NCBI RefSeq assembly: GCF_000235365.1
Contig: NC_016455.1
Span: 806,001 to 870,000, forward strand
Reading direction: 5' to 3'
Length of the DNA: 64,000 nucleotides
Origin: Eremothecium cymbalariae DBVPG#7215
Taxonomy: Eukaryota > Ascomycota > Saccharomycetes > Saccharomycetales > Saccharomycetaceae
Part shown: positions 13,308 through 23,922 of the stretch, piece by piece
Position numbering within the stretch: the first letter of the stretch is position 1
Layout of the letters: every line of letters begins with the position of its first letter
Made by a program: the position numbers and the translations under genes
The notes under the pieces: generated by a model
Database searches by the model: none
The model's input: only the letters and a program-made list of their open reading frames with translations
Told to the model about the DNA's origin: nothing

Positions 13308-14180
13308 ATGATGATAAAGACAGGACTTAGGGTAGAAGAAATGGGAACAAAGGATGTTGGTGGGTCGGTTGAAAGTGATAGCTTGCGGTTAGAGCAGGAG
13401 GAAGAGGTGGTGGTGATGGGACTTAAATTTATTTTGGTTGATCAGAATGTGGGGGTTTGCCGTGGTTGGAGAAGATGGCTCTCTGAAGCAAACAGCAATG
13501 TTGAGGTGAGAAATTGCGCGTTGGATCAAGCGTTCGGGAAGGATGATAATGAGGATGGGTTTGGTGTAAGGAGGGCGATAGTTTCTCCAGGGAACTCCTT
13601 TGGTTATTTAGGGGGTGGGTTTGATCTGGGGATACAGGAGTTCTTCGGAGGTTTAGAGTTTGAGGGATATGTGAGAGAGCATTTGGGATTCAGGTACAGG
13701 CCTGTTGGGCAGACGAGCGTTATTCCGTTGAGTAAGAGGTTTGAGAAGAAGGGTTTCAAGTATTTGATCCACGCACCTACTGTCGTGACACCGATATTTC
13801 CGTTTGATGCCAGTCGGTCTATTGTGGCTTGTGCACAAACTGTGTTCGATGTTATTTGGAATTTACTTGAATCTATTCCCGAAGACGTTGAGGAGTTGAT
13901 CCTACCCGGGCTAGGTACTGGGTATGTTGGGATCCCGCCTGAGATCTCGACTATTTCTATGGCATTTGCAGTGCGGTTGTATTTGGCAGGTGGTAAGATC
14001 TCACAAGAACTAAAAAATGTGTTAATCATGTTGTTCCTAGATCAAAAATATAGGCCTTTTATTCCTGATAAGTGTCGTGTAGAAGCTGAGAAGTTAGGTC
14101 TAAATTGGGACAAGATATCGGCATTTGATGTTCGTACGAGTTCGCTAGATAAGCTTCTTCCAATGAATATATGTATTTGA
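13308..14180 (+). CDS. Macro-domain protein, Ymr087w family (putative ADP-ribose-1''-phosphatase)
   Basis: 290 residues from the ATG at 13308; a GTG at 13296 only extends the open frame, and later in-frame ATGs (13311, 13341) are alternatives. The first ~45 residues are poorly conserved and acidic. The core begins with GLKFILVDQNVGVCRGW and has the macro-domain phosphate-binding pattern: AIVSPGNSFGYLGGGFDLGI and, later, ELILPGLGTGYVGIPPE. S. cerevisiae YMR087W is annotated as a putative ADP-ribose-1''-monophosphatase; the other yeast enzyme of this kind is Poa1. The biological substrate is not established, so the reaction is a family inference. Adjacent to the VBA1 homologue (tail-to-tail, about 100 bases), matching YMR087W-YMR088C. 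Confidence 0.85.
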   Translation: MMIKTGLRVEEMGTKDVGGSVESDSLRLEQEEEVVVMGLKFILVDQNVGVCRGWRRWLSEANSNVEVRNCALDQAFGKDDNEDGFGVRRAIVSPGNSFGYLGGGFDLGIQEFFGGLEFEGYVREHLGFRYRPVGQTSVIPLSKRFEKKGFKYLIHAPTVVTPIFPFDASRSIVACAQTVFDVIWNLLESIPEDVEELILPGLGTGYVGIPPEISTISMAFAVRLYLAGGKISQELKNVLIMLFLDQKYRPFIPDKCRVEAEKLGLNWDKISAFDVRTSSLDKLLPMNICI

Positions 14181-14279
14181 GTGCGTAGAGAATATCTTTT
14201 AACATATTATGAATTAGTCGATCTAAATAGCGGAATTATAATTAATTATATATAGGAGGCAGATATGCCCAATATTTGT

Positions 14280-15971
14280 TCATTGTTTCATTAGGTACCA
14301 CACAAGCAAGGCTATGGAAAATTCGCCTAGCTTGATGTTTGGCACGTAAGACGTTTGAAAACTAGATTTGTAGATATCTAGTAGATCCGAAATTCTTGAG
14401 CCAGTGAAATTCTGTCTTAAGTAACTGGAATCATGCATTAAGCCGTCATATGAATCTTTCATATTATTGAGGTCCAGGTAGTTCCATAGACGTTTGGATA
14501 AAACACTTTCATATACTGATAATGCTGTGGATGCTCCCAAAACACTACCAATGTATCTGAATAGATAAAATGCCCCAGTGAACATTGCCCGATCTGGGGT
14601 TTCGGTATGAACGAAAATACTGGTTAGTGTTGATACCAACAAGCCAGCATGGCCACTGCTCACAGTACTCAACGCAGCAACATAAATGATTTTCCAAACT
14701 GCAGAGTCACTGTTCATCATGAACGGCGCTAGCCGATGTTCAGAGGTAACTTGAATAGATGACTGATCTGGATTTAAGAAATGAATAAGGACCAAAATAG
14801 TAGTTAGCCCAGCTACTTGCAGTGTCATGCTCCCAAACATGTGGTTAAACGACGCCTCCCCAAGATTGGTCCTTGTAGTCCGTAGCACCCATCCGGATAG
14901 TAGAGTTGCAACAGCTGAAGCAGCACTGCTAAATAATAGTACAACACCTGTTGTTGAGGTAGACATATTTTGAACCAGCTGTAGAAACAAAGGTGTCCTG
15001 TATAACTCACTATATTCTATGAAAGATGAAACAAGTAATAATAGCGATGTTAATCCAATTGCACCTTTTAACTTTCTGAATGGTATAATACATTCACTAA
15101 CCCAGTATAGTTCATTGATTATGAATAGGCCAGCAGACGCAATCACTAATAGCCACATCCAATATTCAATAATAGTAGCAGAACTCAAAAGTATAACTCC
15201 ACAAAGGGATATTATCAATAAAATTGAGCCACTTAAATCCATACGTGATATGTTTTTCCATGTCAATCTTTCTCCATGTGGTGGTATATGCTGCTGAGCA
15301 AGATCATCATCGCAAAGTGTCAAATAAATGCAAATAGTTAAAACAGGAACTTGTGCCAAAAATATAGCCCTCCAACCAACAGTTTCAAGAGCTATCCCAC
15401 CAATTGGAGCACCCAAAACCTCACCAATAGTATAAATAATATGCGCGTAGCTCTGATAAATACTCTGTTCCTTGACACTAAACATATCACCCATCGTTAT
15501 AACGCACATCGTAGGAATCCCCCCGGCACCAATCCCACATATAGCCCTCCCAAATGCAAATTCCCAAATATTTCTCGCATACGCTGTCACCAAACATCCT
15601 AACAGAAATAACGAATATGCCAATACCAAAACAAACCTTCGACCTGTAACATCAGACAGCTTTCCATATATCGGCTGAAAAACTGTACTAGTCAAAAGAA
15701 AACTAGTTGCTACCCATTGAATCCTGTGAGATTCTTTAAACTCTTCGGTGACACTGTTCATAATATTTGCAATAATAGTACGATCCATCGACGCCAAGAA
15801 ATTTGCCATCCATAAAGACAATAACATAGGTAGTCTTGGCATTACTTCCTGTAGCTTACCAAATTCATCAGAATCAAAGATCTTACAATCCTGACCTTCT
15901 TCAGTATAGCTGTGCGAAACATTGTTGTGATTAATAAGTGGTGTGAAAGGACTGTGTTTATGCTCTGTCAT
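14280..15971 (-). CDS. VBA1: Vacuolar basic amino acid transporter (MFS), Vba1-like
   Basis: 563 residues, almost the same as S. cerevisiae Vba1 (562). The ATG at 15971 is used; the frame to 15980 opens with TTG. Major facilitator superfamily, DHA2-type, with about 14 hydrophobic segments. Signature sequences: WMANFLASMDRTIIANIMN in TM1, the QPIYGKLSDVTGRR loop between TM2 and TM3, and the motif C-like AICGIGAGG and GAPIGGIALETVGWRAIF. In S. cerevisiae Vba1-3 import lysine, histidine and arginine into the vacuole. The substrate here is inferred from orthology and position (between the YMR087W and YTA12 homologues). The tail ends about 100 bases from the convergent neighbour. Confidence 0.9.
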   Translation of the reverse strand: MTEHKHSPFTPLINHNNVSHSYTEEGQDCKIFDSDEFGKLQEVMPRLPMLLSLWMANFLASMDRTIIANIMNSVTEEFKESHRIQWVATSFLLTSTVFQPIYGKLSDVTGRRFVLVLAYSLFLLGCLVTAYARNIWEFAFGRAICGIGAGGIPTMCVITMGDMFSVKEQSIYQSYAHIIYTIGEVLGAPIGGIALETVGWRAIFLAQVPVLTICIYLTLCDDDLAQQHIPPHGERLTWKNISRMDLSGSILLIISLCGVILLSSATIIEYWMWLLVIASAGLFIINELYWVSECIIPFRKLKGAIGLTSLLLLVSSFIEYSELYRTPLFLQLVQNMSTSTTGVVLLFSSAASAVATLLSGWVLRTTRTNLGEASFNHMFGSMTLQVAGLTTILVLIHFLNPDQSSIQVTSEHRLAPFMMNSDSAVWKIIYVAALSTVSSGHAGLLVSTLTSIFVHTETPDRAMFTGAFYLFRYIGSVLGASTALSVYESVLSKRLWNYLDLNNMKDSYDGLMHDSSYLRQNFTGSRISDLLDIYKSSFQTSYVPNIKLGEFSIALLVWYLMKQ

Positions 15972-16594
15972 CTTAAACAATGTCTATCAGCATATGATCT
16001 TGAAACAACTCGTCTCTATAAAAGATATCTGACCAAGATAAAGATGATGCTCCTAAATCAATTGCCGTTTTTATTAGTTGCCAAGTACTTATCCTTGGTT
16101 TTGCAGCAGTATAATGTTAACAATAAACATGGTCCATATCTTGCTGACATCGCCTATTTTACCTTAGGGATAAGATTAGTACTCGGAATGTGGTATTTTT
16201 GGTCGCATATTAATGAATCGGGAGGTTAGAACTGATACCGGATAAAAAGCTTAAGGATTTGCAGCCATCCTGTCAATAATAAGATGGTAGATAGGCATCG
16301 AAAGCCATCCAATTAGGGATATGCAAACGAAATTGGAATTCATTCGCATTCTTTTTTTAGACATTTATTTACAGGATTACATAGTAACATCGATTAAATG
16401 TTCTTAGGTATGGAAGTGTCGAGAGTTTTCATAGTAATTCACGTACAGCTGCTAATCATGGAACAATTGGAGATAATTTCGAACACGTTTAGATCTGCGT
16501 TGTTCGATCTATATCCCAGGCCCCCTTTGGTATCGTGTTCTTTCGTAGACTTTGGGTCATTTTTCGGATAAGGGAGTTTTCCCAAGGCATTATC
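15972..16594. promoter_or_regulatory. VBA1 promoter and YTA12 3' region
   Basis: About 620 bases. Both flanking genes are on the minus strand, so this holds the VBA1 promoter and the YTA12 terminator region. A plus-strand frame at 15912-16229 overlaps the VBA1 start and shows no family resemblance. Confidence 0.3.
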
Positions 16595-19009
16595 TCAAGG
16601 ACTGGTAGTAGGGTGCCCGGTGGGCGATTCGGGTTGCCTTTGATTTAAGTACTTGTCAAATGCATCATTTCTTTCCGGGAATGGGCGCTTGCCAAGGAGA
16701 CGGATCATATCTTCGCGAGTTAATACTTCTTGCCTGAGAAGTAACTGAGCAACCTTCTCCAGCTCGTGGGCTTTTTCTTTTAATAATGAGGCACACCTAT
16801 CGTGGCACTCCTCTACAAGACGATACACCTCTGAGTCTACAATGGAAGCTGTCTCCTCCGAAAATGGCTTAGTCAAATCGCTTTCGTTTTTCCGAGTGTA
16901 ATTAACCCATCCAACTTTATTGCTCATACCCAATTCGGTGACCATTGCTGTGGCCATTCGTGTTACTTTCTTGAAATCATCGGAAGCACCGCTGCTGACA
17001 GTTGGCAAATGAAGCTCCTCAGAAACTCTTCCACCAAGTGTCATTGTCATCCTGTCCATGAGCTGCTGCTGGTTGAGCAAGTACACGTCGCCAGGTAAGT
17101 ACTGGGCGTATCCTAGGGCGCCCTGACTACGGGGTATTATACTAACCTTTAGTAATGGATCCGCATATTCTAGGTACCAACCACATATAGCGTGTCCGGC
17201 CTCATGATATGCAACCACTTTCTTCTCTTCGGGGGAAAGCACCTTAGATTTGCGCTCTACACCACCGATAACTCTTTCGATAGCATGTTCAAAATGCTCC
17301 AATTTAACTGAAGAATTATCACCCCTAGCAGCAACTAGAGCAGCCTCATTGCAAACGTTGGCTATATCAGCTCCAGAAAAACCGGGTGTTAAGGCAGCAA
17401 GTCTGTTTTCTAAATCCACGATATCCTCGGCCAAGGTAATTTTCGAAAGATGGACCTTGAATATTTCTTTTCGCCCTTCTAACTCGGGCTTATCAATATT
17501 GATGTGCCTGTCAAATCTTCCCGGCCTTAACAGTGCCTGGTCTAGTACATCAGGTCTGTTGGTACCAGCTAATACAACAACATGATCAGAGGGGGTAAAG
17601 CCATCCATTTCAACCAACAGTTGATTTAATGTATTTTCCCTTTCATCGTTGGCACCAGAGAAGTTGCCTTTTTGCCTAGCCTTACCAATAGCGTCGATTT
17701 CGTCCACAAACACGATAGCTGGAGCGTTCTCTCTTGCAGTCTTAAATAGGTCACGAACCCTTGATGCACCAACACCAACGAACATTTCTACAAATTCAGA
17801 GCCGGAAACTGAGAAAAAGGGAACTCCTGCTTCACCAGCGGTGGCTTTAGCCAGTAAAGTCTTACCAGTACCTGGAGGACCAGACAATATGGCTCCTCTT
17901 GGGATTTTGGCTCCCATCTTCTCATAACGTGAGGGCTGCTTTAAAAAGCTGACAAACTCCATGATTTCCTCTTTTGCCTCATCACAACCAGCAACATCTT
18001 TAAATTTTACCTTGATAGCTGTATCTTGATTAAATCTACGAGCTTTCGATTTGCCAACATTAAACATGCCCTCAGGGCCACCGCCTGCAGAATTCATGGA
18101 CCTAGTGCTAATCCAGATTAAGCCTGCAATCAACAGAGCTGTGGGCATGATTTGAAAAATAGCTTTACTCCAGCTTCCCTCCTGAGTGTATACGATAGGA
18201 ATCCTGAACTCTTCGGAAATTTTCAATTCATCTTGAGCTTCTTTTATTTTACGTTCAAAACTTTCAACAGATCCAATAGTAAAGTAGTAAGAGTCAATAC
18301 CTGTGTGTTGTAAATGGTTTTTGCCGCTGTCATTCAAAATTACCTTCACAGATGACTTGTTGATAACAATCAATTTCGATACGTAGCCATTAAATAATAG
18401 CTGTTTACGGAATTCCTGCCATGTCAATTCCTTTTTTTGCTCAAAAGTTTCAAATCTACTCAAGATAAAGGATAGAACCAACATCAATAGACCCATTTTA
18501 AAAAGATTGATATTAACAACCATTGGGGCTGGGTTTTGATTGTTCAACATGCCATTGAAATCCTTGTTTTGCTTCATCTTTTCATCAGCAGCCTTTCTGT
18601 ACATCTCCTCAGACTCTTTTTGTGCCTGCTTGAAAGCACTGGGCTCACTTTCTGTATCTTGTTCCTGCTGACTTTGCTGCTTCTTGATTGTCTCTTCGAG
18701 CCGCTTAATACTTTCAGTAATTTTCCTTTGGCTGGCTTCTTTATCACTAGGCTTACTTGCATTGGCATCCCTTATGTGCCGAAATATATCTTTCTTAAGT
18801 GCCTCCATTTCTTCCTGAGTGCATTCCTTGTCATATTCATTGCTTTCATCCTTCTTCTTCTTCTCGTAGATGGTTTGACAGGTGTGCAGTAATCGTCCTT
18901 GATGTTGATTAATCAGACAAGAGGCACGTAAAAAAGCAACCCTGTGCCCAAAACGACCAGAAAACCGCCAAGTATTGACGTTTCTGCAAGCCCCTAATAG
19001 CAAGCGCAT
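16595..19009 (-). CDS. YTA12: m-AAA protease subunit Yta12
   Basis: 804 residues (S. cerevisiae 825). ATP-dependent metalloprotease of the mitochondrial inner membrane that, with Afg3, degrades unassembled proteins and matures the ribosomal protein MrpL32. Order of parts: basic mitochondrial presequence, lysine/glutamate-rich coiled segment (about 45-150), TM1 near 166-184, intermembrane-space domain, TM2 near 283-301, AAA module with Walker A GPPGTGKT at 377-384 and Walker B VFVDEID near 433-439, then the zinc motif HEAGH at 602-606. The insertion [19 protein letters not shown] and the C-terminal [17 protein letters not shown] identify Yta12 rather than Afg3. The start is the first ATG of the frame (19009). 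Confidence 0.96.
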   Translation of the reverse strand: MRLLLGACRNVNTWRFSGRFGHRVAFLRASCLINQHQGRLLHTCQTIYEKKKKDESNEYDKECTQEEMEALKKDIFRHIRDANASKPSDKEASQRKITESIKRLEETIKKQQSQQEQDTESEPSAFKQAQKESEEMYRKAADEKMKQNKDFNGMLNNQNPAPMVVNINLFKMGLLMLVLSFILSRFETFEQKKELTWQEFRKQLLFNGYVSKLIVINKSSVKVILNDSGKNHLQHTGIDSYYFTIGSVESFERKIKEAQDELKISEEFRIPIVYTQEGSWSKAIFQIMPTALLIAGLIWISTRSMNSAGGGPEGMFNVGKSKARRFNQDTAIKVKFKDVAGCDEAKEEIMEFVSFLKQPSRYEKMGAKIPRGAILSGPPGTGKTLLAKATAGEAGVPFFSVSGSEFVEMFVGVGASRVRDLFKTARENAPAIVFVDEIDAIGKARQKGNFSGANDERENTLNQLLVEMDGFTPSDHVVVLAGTNRPDVLDQALLRPGRFDRHINIDKPELEGRKEIFKVHLSKITLAEDIVDLENRLAALTPGFSGADIANVCNEAALVAARGDNSSVKLEHFEHAIERVIGGVERKSKVLSPEEKKVVAYHEAGHAICGWYLEYADPLLKVSIIPRSQGALGYAQYLPGDVYLLNQQQLMDRMTMTLGGRVSEELHLPTVSSGASDDFKKVTRMATAMVTELGMSNKVGWVNYTRKNESDLTKPFSEETASIVDSEVYRLVEECHDRCASLLKEKAHELEKVAQLLLRQEVLTREDMIRLLGKRPFPERNDAFDKYLNQRQPESPTGHPTTSP

Positions 19010-19413
19010 TTCGATAGATTAGTTGTTCCTTTTCTCTGGATTTTAACTGTGCTTCCTCAGTCCTAGTGGCAAATGTCGAGAAAGAATGCTTTGCAATATC
19101 TAACTTTTTTGGATATAGAAGATGAATTCTCGATAATAAAGATTAAAATACCAAATTCACTAGAAACTTAAAGCTAGCACATGTAAACCATACAAATGCT
19201 CCTTGAATAACTCTTGGTATTTGGTACTTTAAGTCACGTGTGTGCAGTTGACCTTAAAACTTTGTTGAAGTTTAGGTTGAATGAATTAAACATCCTAATT
19301 AAAAAGCTTTTGGAAAAAATATTTCCATTACCCGCATCAGTAGGATATTATACAATGAAGATTATACATACACAACTAACCATATTTAAAAGTTATTATA
19401 CAGTGCAATTTGA
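19010..19413. promoter_or_regulatory. YTA12 promoter and NPL6 3' region
   Basis: About 400 bases. A TCACGTG motif lies at about 19234-19240. A plus-strand frame (19214-19555) runs antisense through the NPL6 end and is not supported. S. cerevisiae has YMR090W between these two genes; it is absent here. Confidence 0.35.
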
Positions 19414-20884
19414 CTATATTGCTCGCTCAAACTCTTGCTGTTGTATAATAGCATTTTTTACCTCTTCGCTGACAATGTCTTCGAACAACTCTAATGGAAC
19501 ATCCGCAAGGGCCGGTTTTCCTCCTGGCGACGTCGTTGTCTCTAATGTAGGTTGAGTAGACGATATCGTCTGTTTTGGCAGTAACCTTTCGAAAATCCAG
19601 CACTTTTGTAGATTGGGTTGATTGTGGTAGATGTAGAGTGTTGGTGTATGAGTCTCTTAGGCCCAAGTTTTCAATTAGCAGGACGCGCTCTCTGTCATAA
19701 AATAGATCACTGTTGAACCTACTACATGCAGCTGCATGTTGATACAGCCAATTAGTAGCGCTTATATTACTTCCTGGGGCAATATTGTGGTTTTTTTTAT
19801 CAAAAAATTCAACGGCAATCCTTGCTGGGTTCACGTTAGACATTGAAAAATCTAGGCCATCTACACTTCTACCGGGTACTTTCGCAAGTGGTTCCCTCGC
19901 GTACGTTCCTTCAACAACCCTTCCTTCAGTACGCAGTTTCGCGGCATAGTAATCGTCAGTGATATTCTTACCATCGACCACAATTTTGGCACCAAATTCC
20001 TTGTAAACGCTTCTTGCAGTGACCAGAGCGATTGCCCTGCTTCTATAAGAATAAGGAATAACACCACGGTCAATCAAATCGTTTCTATCCTCTTGCGATA
20101 TTACTAGCTTGTATAAGTTCGGGTGGTATTGAAAGAATAGATATGAATCTCGAAAACCCACTGCACGGGCAGGTTCTGTAGAAAGCATGTACTTGGTTTG
20201 ACCTCTACCAGTTAGAGTGAACGTACGCACTAGAAACTGCCGCCCACCCAATAAATCCCCATCCTTCGTAATCTTTTCCTCCCCCTCGGAATCATCCGGA
20301 AGTGTGTATTCGTCGTTAACAACAGGTAATGGGCTCCCTTGGTCGTCCACAGGGTAAGGCAGGCGTGGCCGCTTGCTATTACTTGGTATACTTGTGGTAA
20401 ATCCTACACCCGCCTTTGACAAATCTGGAGAAGCACTTCTACCAAACCTTCTCTTAGGTGGCCTACCACGAGTTGGAATTGGCTTCATTAGTCTATGACT
20501 ATCGGATAGTTTTATTGAAGGATCATTCTTCAGTTTAGAACCTTCATTTGTCTCGGAGCCTTCATGCTCCCCTTCTTCTTCATCCTCCTCAGCTCCAACA
20601 CCAACCTCCTCGTCTTCTTCTTCTTCTTCTTCGGCATCCCCCTGTCCCATTTGCAAGTCTTCCTCCTCTTCTTCCTCTTCAGCATCACCCTGCCCCATCT
20701 GCAAGTCTTCTTCTTCTTCCTCCTCATATTCTTCATCTTTATCATCCTCTTTCATACTCAAATCTTCGTTGTCCACAATATATCTGGGCTTCGAAGAAAA
20801 TCGAGACCTCCTGGGGGTCGATACATCATCTTCATTATCTTTACCCTTGAAAGTAACTCTAAGTGACTTAGAGTGACGAGACAT
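19414..20884 (-). CDS. NPL6: RSC chromatin-remodelling subunit Npl6/Rsc7, C-terminus frameshifted
   Basis: The continuous frame runs from the ATG at 20884 to a stop at 19427 (485 residues; S. cerevisiae Npl6 has 435). An acidic N-terminus contains a tandem duplication of an EEE-rich unit with DLQMGQGDA; after it the conserved core carries EYTLPDDSEGEEKITKDGD, LLGGRQFLVRTFTLTGRG, EPARAVGFRDSYLF, DRGVIPYSYRSR, TNWLYQHAAACSRFNSDLFYDR and LHLPQSTQST. After RRKTG the annotated frame turns into a cysteine/arginine-rich tail unlike the family. Skipping one base in the GGG run at 19509-19511 (plus strand) gives LADVPLELFEDIVSEEV followed by an IQQQEFE segment and a TAG at 19414-19416, which aligns with the S. 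cerevisiae end. So one extra base, real or an assembly error, separates the C-terminus. Npl6 is part of RSC, which remodels promoter nucleosomes. Confidence 0.9.
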
Positions 20885-21223
20885 GGATGCCTTAATATTA
20901 ACCTCAACAGCCTTTGTTTTGTTTTATTCCTGGTTAACTGACAAGTGAAGATGTTTTTGGCAGGAATTCGGAAAACAACCGCTCAAATCCGTACTACATG
21001 ATAAACATCTCACAACTATAAGTTCATGAAGAGTTGAATGAGACACTATTTAGTAACAAATATTATATAGTCCGTGGTCCATGGTTGATGGAATATACAA
21101 TTGGAACCGGTTTTTTTAAACTTTTAGCTCTCGTGGTTATCTTTTAAGAGCTTTAAACTTTTTTTTCTACTTTCTATTCACTATTTCAGGCAGACCTTTA
21201 GGGTCCTTGCCAAGATAGGGATC
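20885..21223. promoter_or_regulatory. NPL6 promoter and AIP1 3' region
   Basis: About 340 bases between two minus-strand genes, AT-rich with T-tracts near 21110-21175. No gene or specific site seen. Confidence 0.3.
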
Positions 21224-23044
21224 TTAAGAAAACTCCACTGCCCACCTCCTGATACATGCATCAGCACCTGCGGTTACCACGGTGTTAGGAGTTTCCCAAC
21301 AAACGAAACATACTGCATCTTTGTGTGCGTTCAATTTTTTGATGACTTTCATTGGTTTCTTGACTGAGTAGATGAACATATGAGTATCCAATGAGGTAGA
21401 AACAACGTGGTCTTCTTCGTCCTGGTCTGGTCTCCAGGAAATTGAGGTGATTTTGCCACTATGGAACGACCAGCGTGAAGTCTTTACGTTTTTAGATTCC
21501 AAATCGTACAACAATATTCTTCCCATGGTATCACCAGCTGCCAAATATTTCTCTGAAGGGGAGAGTGACAATGTAGATGGTGTTGCACGCATTGCAGTGG
21601 GTAACGTAAAGCTATCAGATAGATCTGATACTTTAAACACTTCAATTGAATTCTTTCCTTCGTAACCGACGACTGCATATTTGTTCCCCAGTGTTACAGC
21701 GGCGGCTGGAGTGTGCAATTTGGTCTCCGCCAAAATTACTCCGGTTAATGAGTTCAAGACCATTAACTTGTTATCCGACGTAACAACAGATACTGCACCG
21801 TTGTGTGCAAACGATTCCTTTGGTTGATCTTGGAATTCGAACTTTAGTTCACCATTAACTCTTAGGGTTTTGTCCCAAGAAACAGTGGAGATTTCTCCGT
21901 CGACGTTTTCAATGGATGTCACAGTATTCAAGTGGGAGAAATACACGCTTGGGACGTCATCTGCGGACCATTTAACAACCTTACCATCGTATGAACTCGT
22001 AATCAATGGATTCAAAGTAAGCGTGGTGATGCTCTTGTTATGACCGTGCAACTTTCGAACAATTTCTTTCTCACCAATTTTAAAGACATTAAGGGTGCCA
22101 TCTAATGAAAGCGAGATGATTTCTTTTTCTTCAGTTACAGCAACACCAACTTGCTGTTGGGCCAAGTCTTTGCCCAGACTCCATTTTTGTAACAACTTGT
22201 TCGACTCAACGTCCCAAAGTCTGACCACGCCATCGGCACTTGCAGTAACGAACTTATTGGACTCAGATCCTTCATCGACCCATGCTAAGGCAAAAAACCC
22301 ACCACATACTTCATTCTCATCTTCCACATACTTGATGAACTGCCCATCAACACCATCATAGACAACAATCTTTCTATCACTACCAACACTAACACAGTAT
22401 TTCCCAGTACCTGGAGAAAATTTAACATCTCTAATAAACTTGCCATGATCATGGTGGGACCGATCACTATTGGTAAACTGGAAAGGAGGCCCCTTGTAAA
22501 AGACAGCTTTCCCATCATAGCCCACAGTAATCGCTCTCATAGGCCTGCTCTGCTTAAAATGGCATGCATTGACCCTCTGGGCGTGACCAGATACCTCTCC
22601 TAACGAGTTACCCGTATCCCAAGAGATAAACGCACCAAATGTATTACGGCCTTCTCCAACCACACATAATCGCTTCCCCTCAAAATCCCACGAAATATCC
22701 GTTATGGCATCTGACAAAACCTTAAATTCTGACACAACCCCAGTCTCCACCACCCCTAAACTATCCACTGGCTTGTAGTACCACACAATAACCCTCCCGG
22801 AATCATCCCCAGAACATAAATAATTAGATCCCTTCAAAGGAGAAAACCGCACTACTGTAACATTTGCATTCCCATGCCCTGTAAACTGAATAGCAGTATC
22901 ATCAACTAATGATCTGATAATAGCTGATTTCCCCGAATTATAAGCCAAACTACGAGTCTCACTGTCATACGACAAATGCGTCGTGAAGTTCCGAGTAGTC
23001 GATGGAAGCGGAACCAATGTCTTCTTTAAATAAATCGAACTCAT
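21224..23044 (-). CDS. AIP1: Actin-interacting protein 1 (WD40)
   Basis: 606 residues, near the 615 of S. cerevisiae Aip1. Two seven-bladed beta-propellers built from WD40 repeats; blades are visible as GHGNANVTVVRFSP, DITDISWDFEGKR, GHAQRVNACHF, HGKFIRDVKFSPGTGKY, SADGVVRLWDVES, LHGHNKSITTL, and SGKITSISWRPDQDE and HKDAVCFVCWE near the end. Aip1 works with cofilin to disassemble actin filaments at cortical patches. The start ATG at 23044 gives the conserved MSSIYLKKTLVPLPSTTR opening. Divergent from UTP15, as in the YMR092C-YMR093W pair. Confidence 0.96.
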   Translation of the reverse strand: MSSIYLKKTLVPLPSTTRNFTTHLSYDSETRSLAYNSGKSAIIRSLVDDTAIQFTGHGNANVTVVRFSPLKGSNYLCSGDDSGRVIVWYYKPVDSLGVVETGVVSEFKVLSDAITDISWDFEGKRLCVVGEGRNTFGAFISWDTGNSLGEVSGHAQRVNACHFKQSRPMRAITVGYDGKAVFYKGPPFQFTNSDRSHHDHGKFIRDVKFSPGTGKYCVSVGSDRKIVVYDGVDGQFIKYVEDENEVCGGFFALAWVDEGSESNKFVTASADGVVRLWDVESNKLLQKWSLGKDLAQQQVGVAVTEEKEIISLSLDGTLNVFKIGEKEIVRKLHGHNKSITTLTLNPLITSSYDGKVVKWSADDVPSVYFSHLNTVTSIENVDGEISTVSWDKTLRVNGELKFEFQDQPKESFAHNGAVSVVTSDNKLMVLNSLTGVILAETKLHTPAAAVTLGNKYAVVGYEGKNSIEVFKVSDLSDSFTLPTAMRATPSTLSLSPSEKYLAAGDTMGRILLYDLESKNVKTSRWSFHSGKITSISWRPDQDEEDHVVSTSLDTHMFIYSVKKPMKVIKKLNAHKDAVCFVCWETPNTVVTAGADACIRRWAVEFS

Positions 23045-23922
23045 ATCAACTCACTGAATCCACCCACAGATACCTATTTGAAATAAGTTTGCAACTCCAA
23101 TTTCTATCTGTTATGTCAATAGGTAGTTCATGTTTAGTTAACAGTAATGTGCAACGAATGTCCCTTATACCACATCCCTAATATCATTAACTACGGACCA
23201 TTACCGTGGCTCATTTCAAACCCATTTTAGTCAACTACAAACCACGTCCAATGGAAAACGTCTGCTCTACTTCTATGCTATGATCTCTAAGTTATTCTTC
23301 ATATTTCACTGTACTCTGCTGTTCTACCCTATACACATTTTATGACGGAAAGCTAAATTCAACTTCAAAAATGGCATCGCAAGAACAGATCAGTTAATTC
23401 ACTAAGTACAGTTGCCCAATCATTTTAAAAGTGTGCAGTCGATATAAACTGTCATATATATGATTCATTGCCGAACACAAGCAGATGTAGCTAAGCTCCT
23501 TAGCAGGACACTAACTGACTAAGTTTACGAGGTCTAAAACATCAATTTTGTCGTGCTTATATTTCGACATTAAAAAGAGGTAATCTAAAAATAACGAACA
23601 GAGAGGAGCCACATGGGGTAATTTGAGTGTAAGAGTCTTAAAAATCTCACTGTTTATCATACTAGCTGGATTGAATCGCTTCAGGCAGAATGGGTTCATT
23701 AGATCATCAGTTATTATGCATTATTGGGATTAGTTTAGGTCTTCAAAGAGATGATGTCATATAACACGAACATCTCAAAAAATTTTCAAGTTCCTGCTTT
23801 TTAAACGCTAATTATATGCTGATAATTTAGAACAATGCTCATCTCATCACGTATTTGATAGTTTTTAAACGTTTTTAAAGGACAGGTCTTAGTTTAAGTG
23901 TTCCATAGATATAATTGAGAGT
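23045..23922. promoter_or_regulatory. UTP15: Divergent AIP1-UTP15 intergenic region with rRNA-processing elements
   Basis: About 880 bases. An RRPE-type element AAAAAATTTT lies at 23777-23786 and a PAC-like ATCTCATCAC at 23841-23850, 75-145 bases upstream of the UTP15 ATG. This RRPE-PAC pairing is the established promoter signature of yeast ribosome-biogenesis genes, which suits Utp15. The PAC site is imperfect (CTCATCAC rather than CTCATCGC). A 62-codon minus-strand ATG frame at 23511-23699 (MNPFCLKRFNP...) reads somewhat like protein but matches nothing I know. Confidence 0.5.

Noticed and set aside
15912..16229. 105-codon plus-strand frame overlapping the VBA1 start
   Set aside because: Antisense to the VBA1 5' end and covering its promoter; no resemblance to any family.
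19214..19555. 113-codon plus-strand frame across the NPL6 end
   Set aside because: Antisense to the NPL6 C-terminus, which is the conserved strand.
20548..20866. Two 100-codon plus-strand frames rich in Leu/Phe/Pro
   Set aside because: Antisense images of the acidic repeat-rich N-terminus of NPL6.
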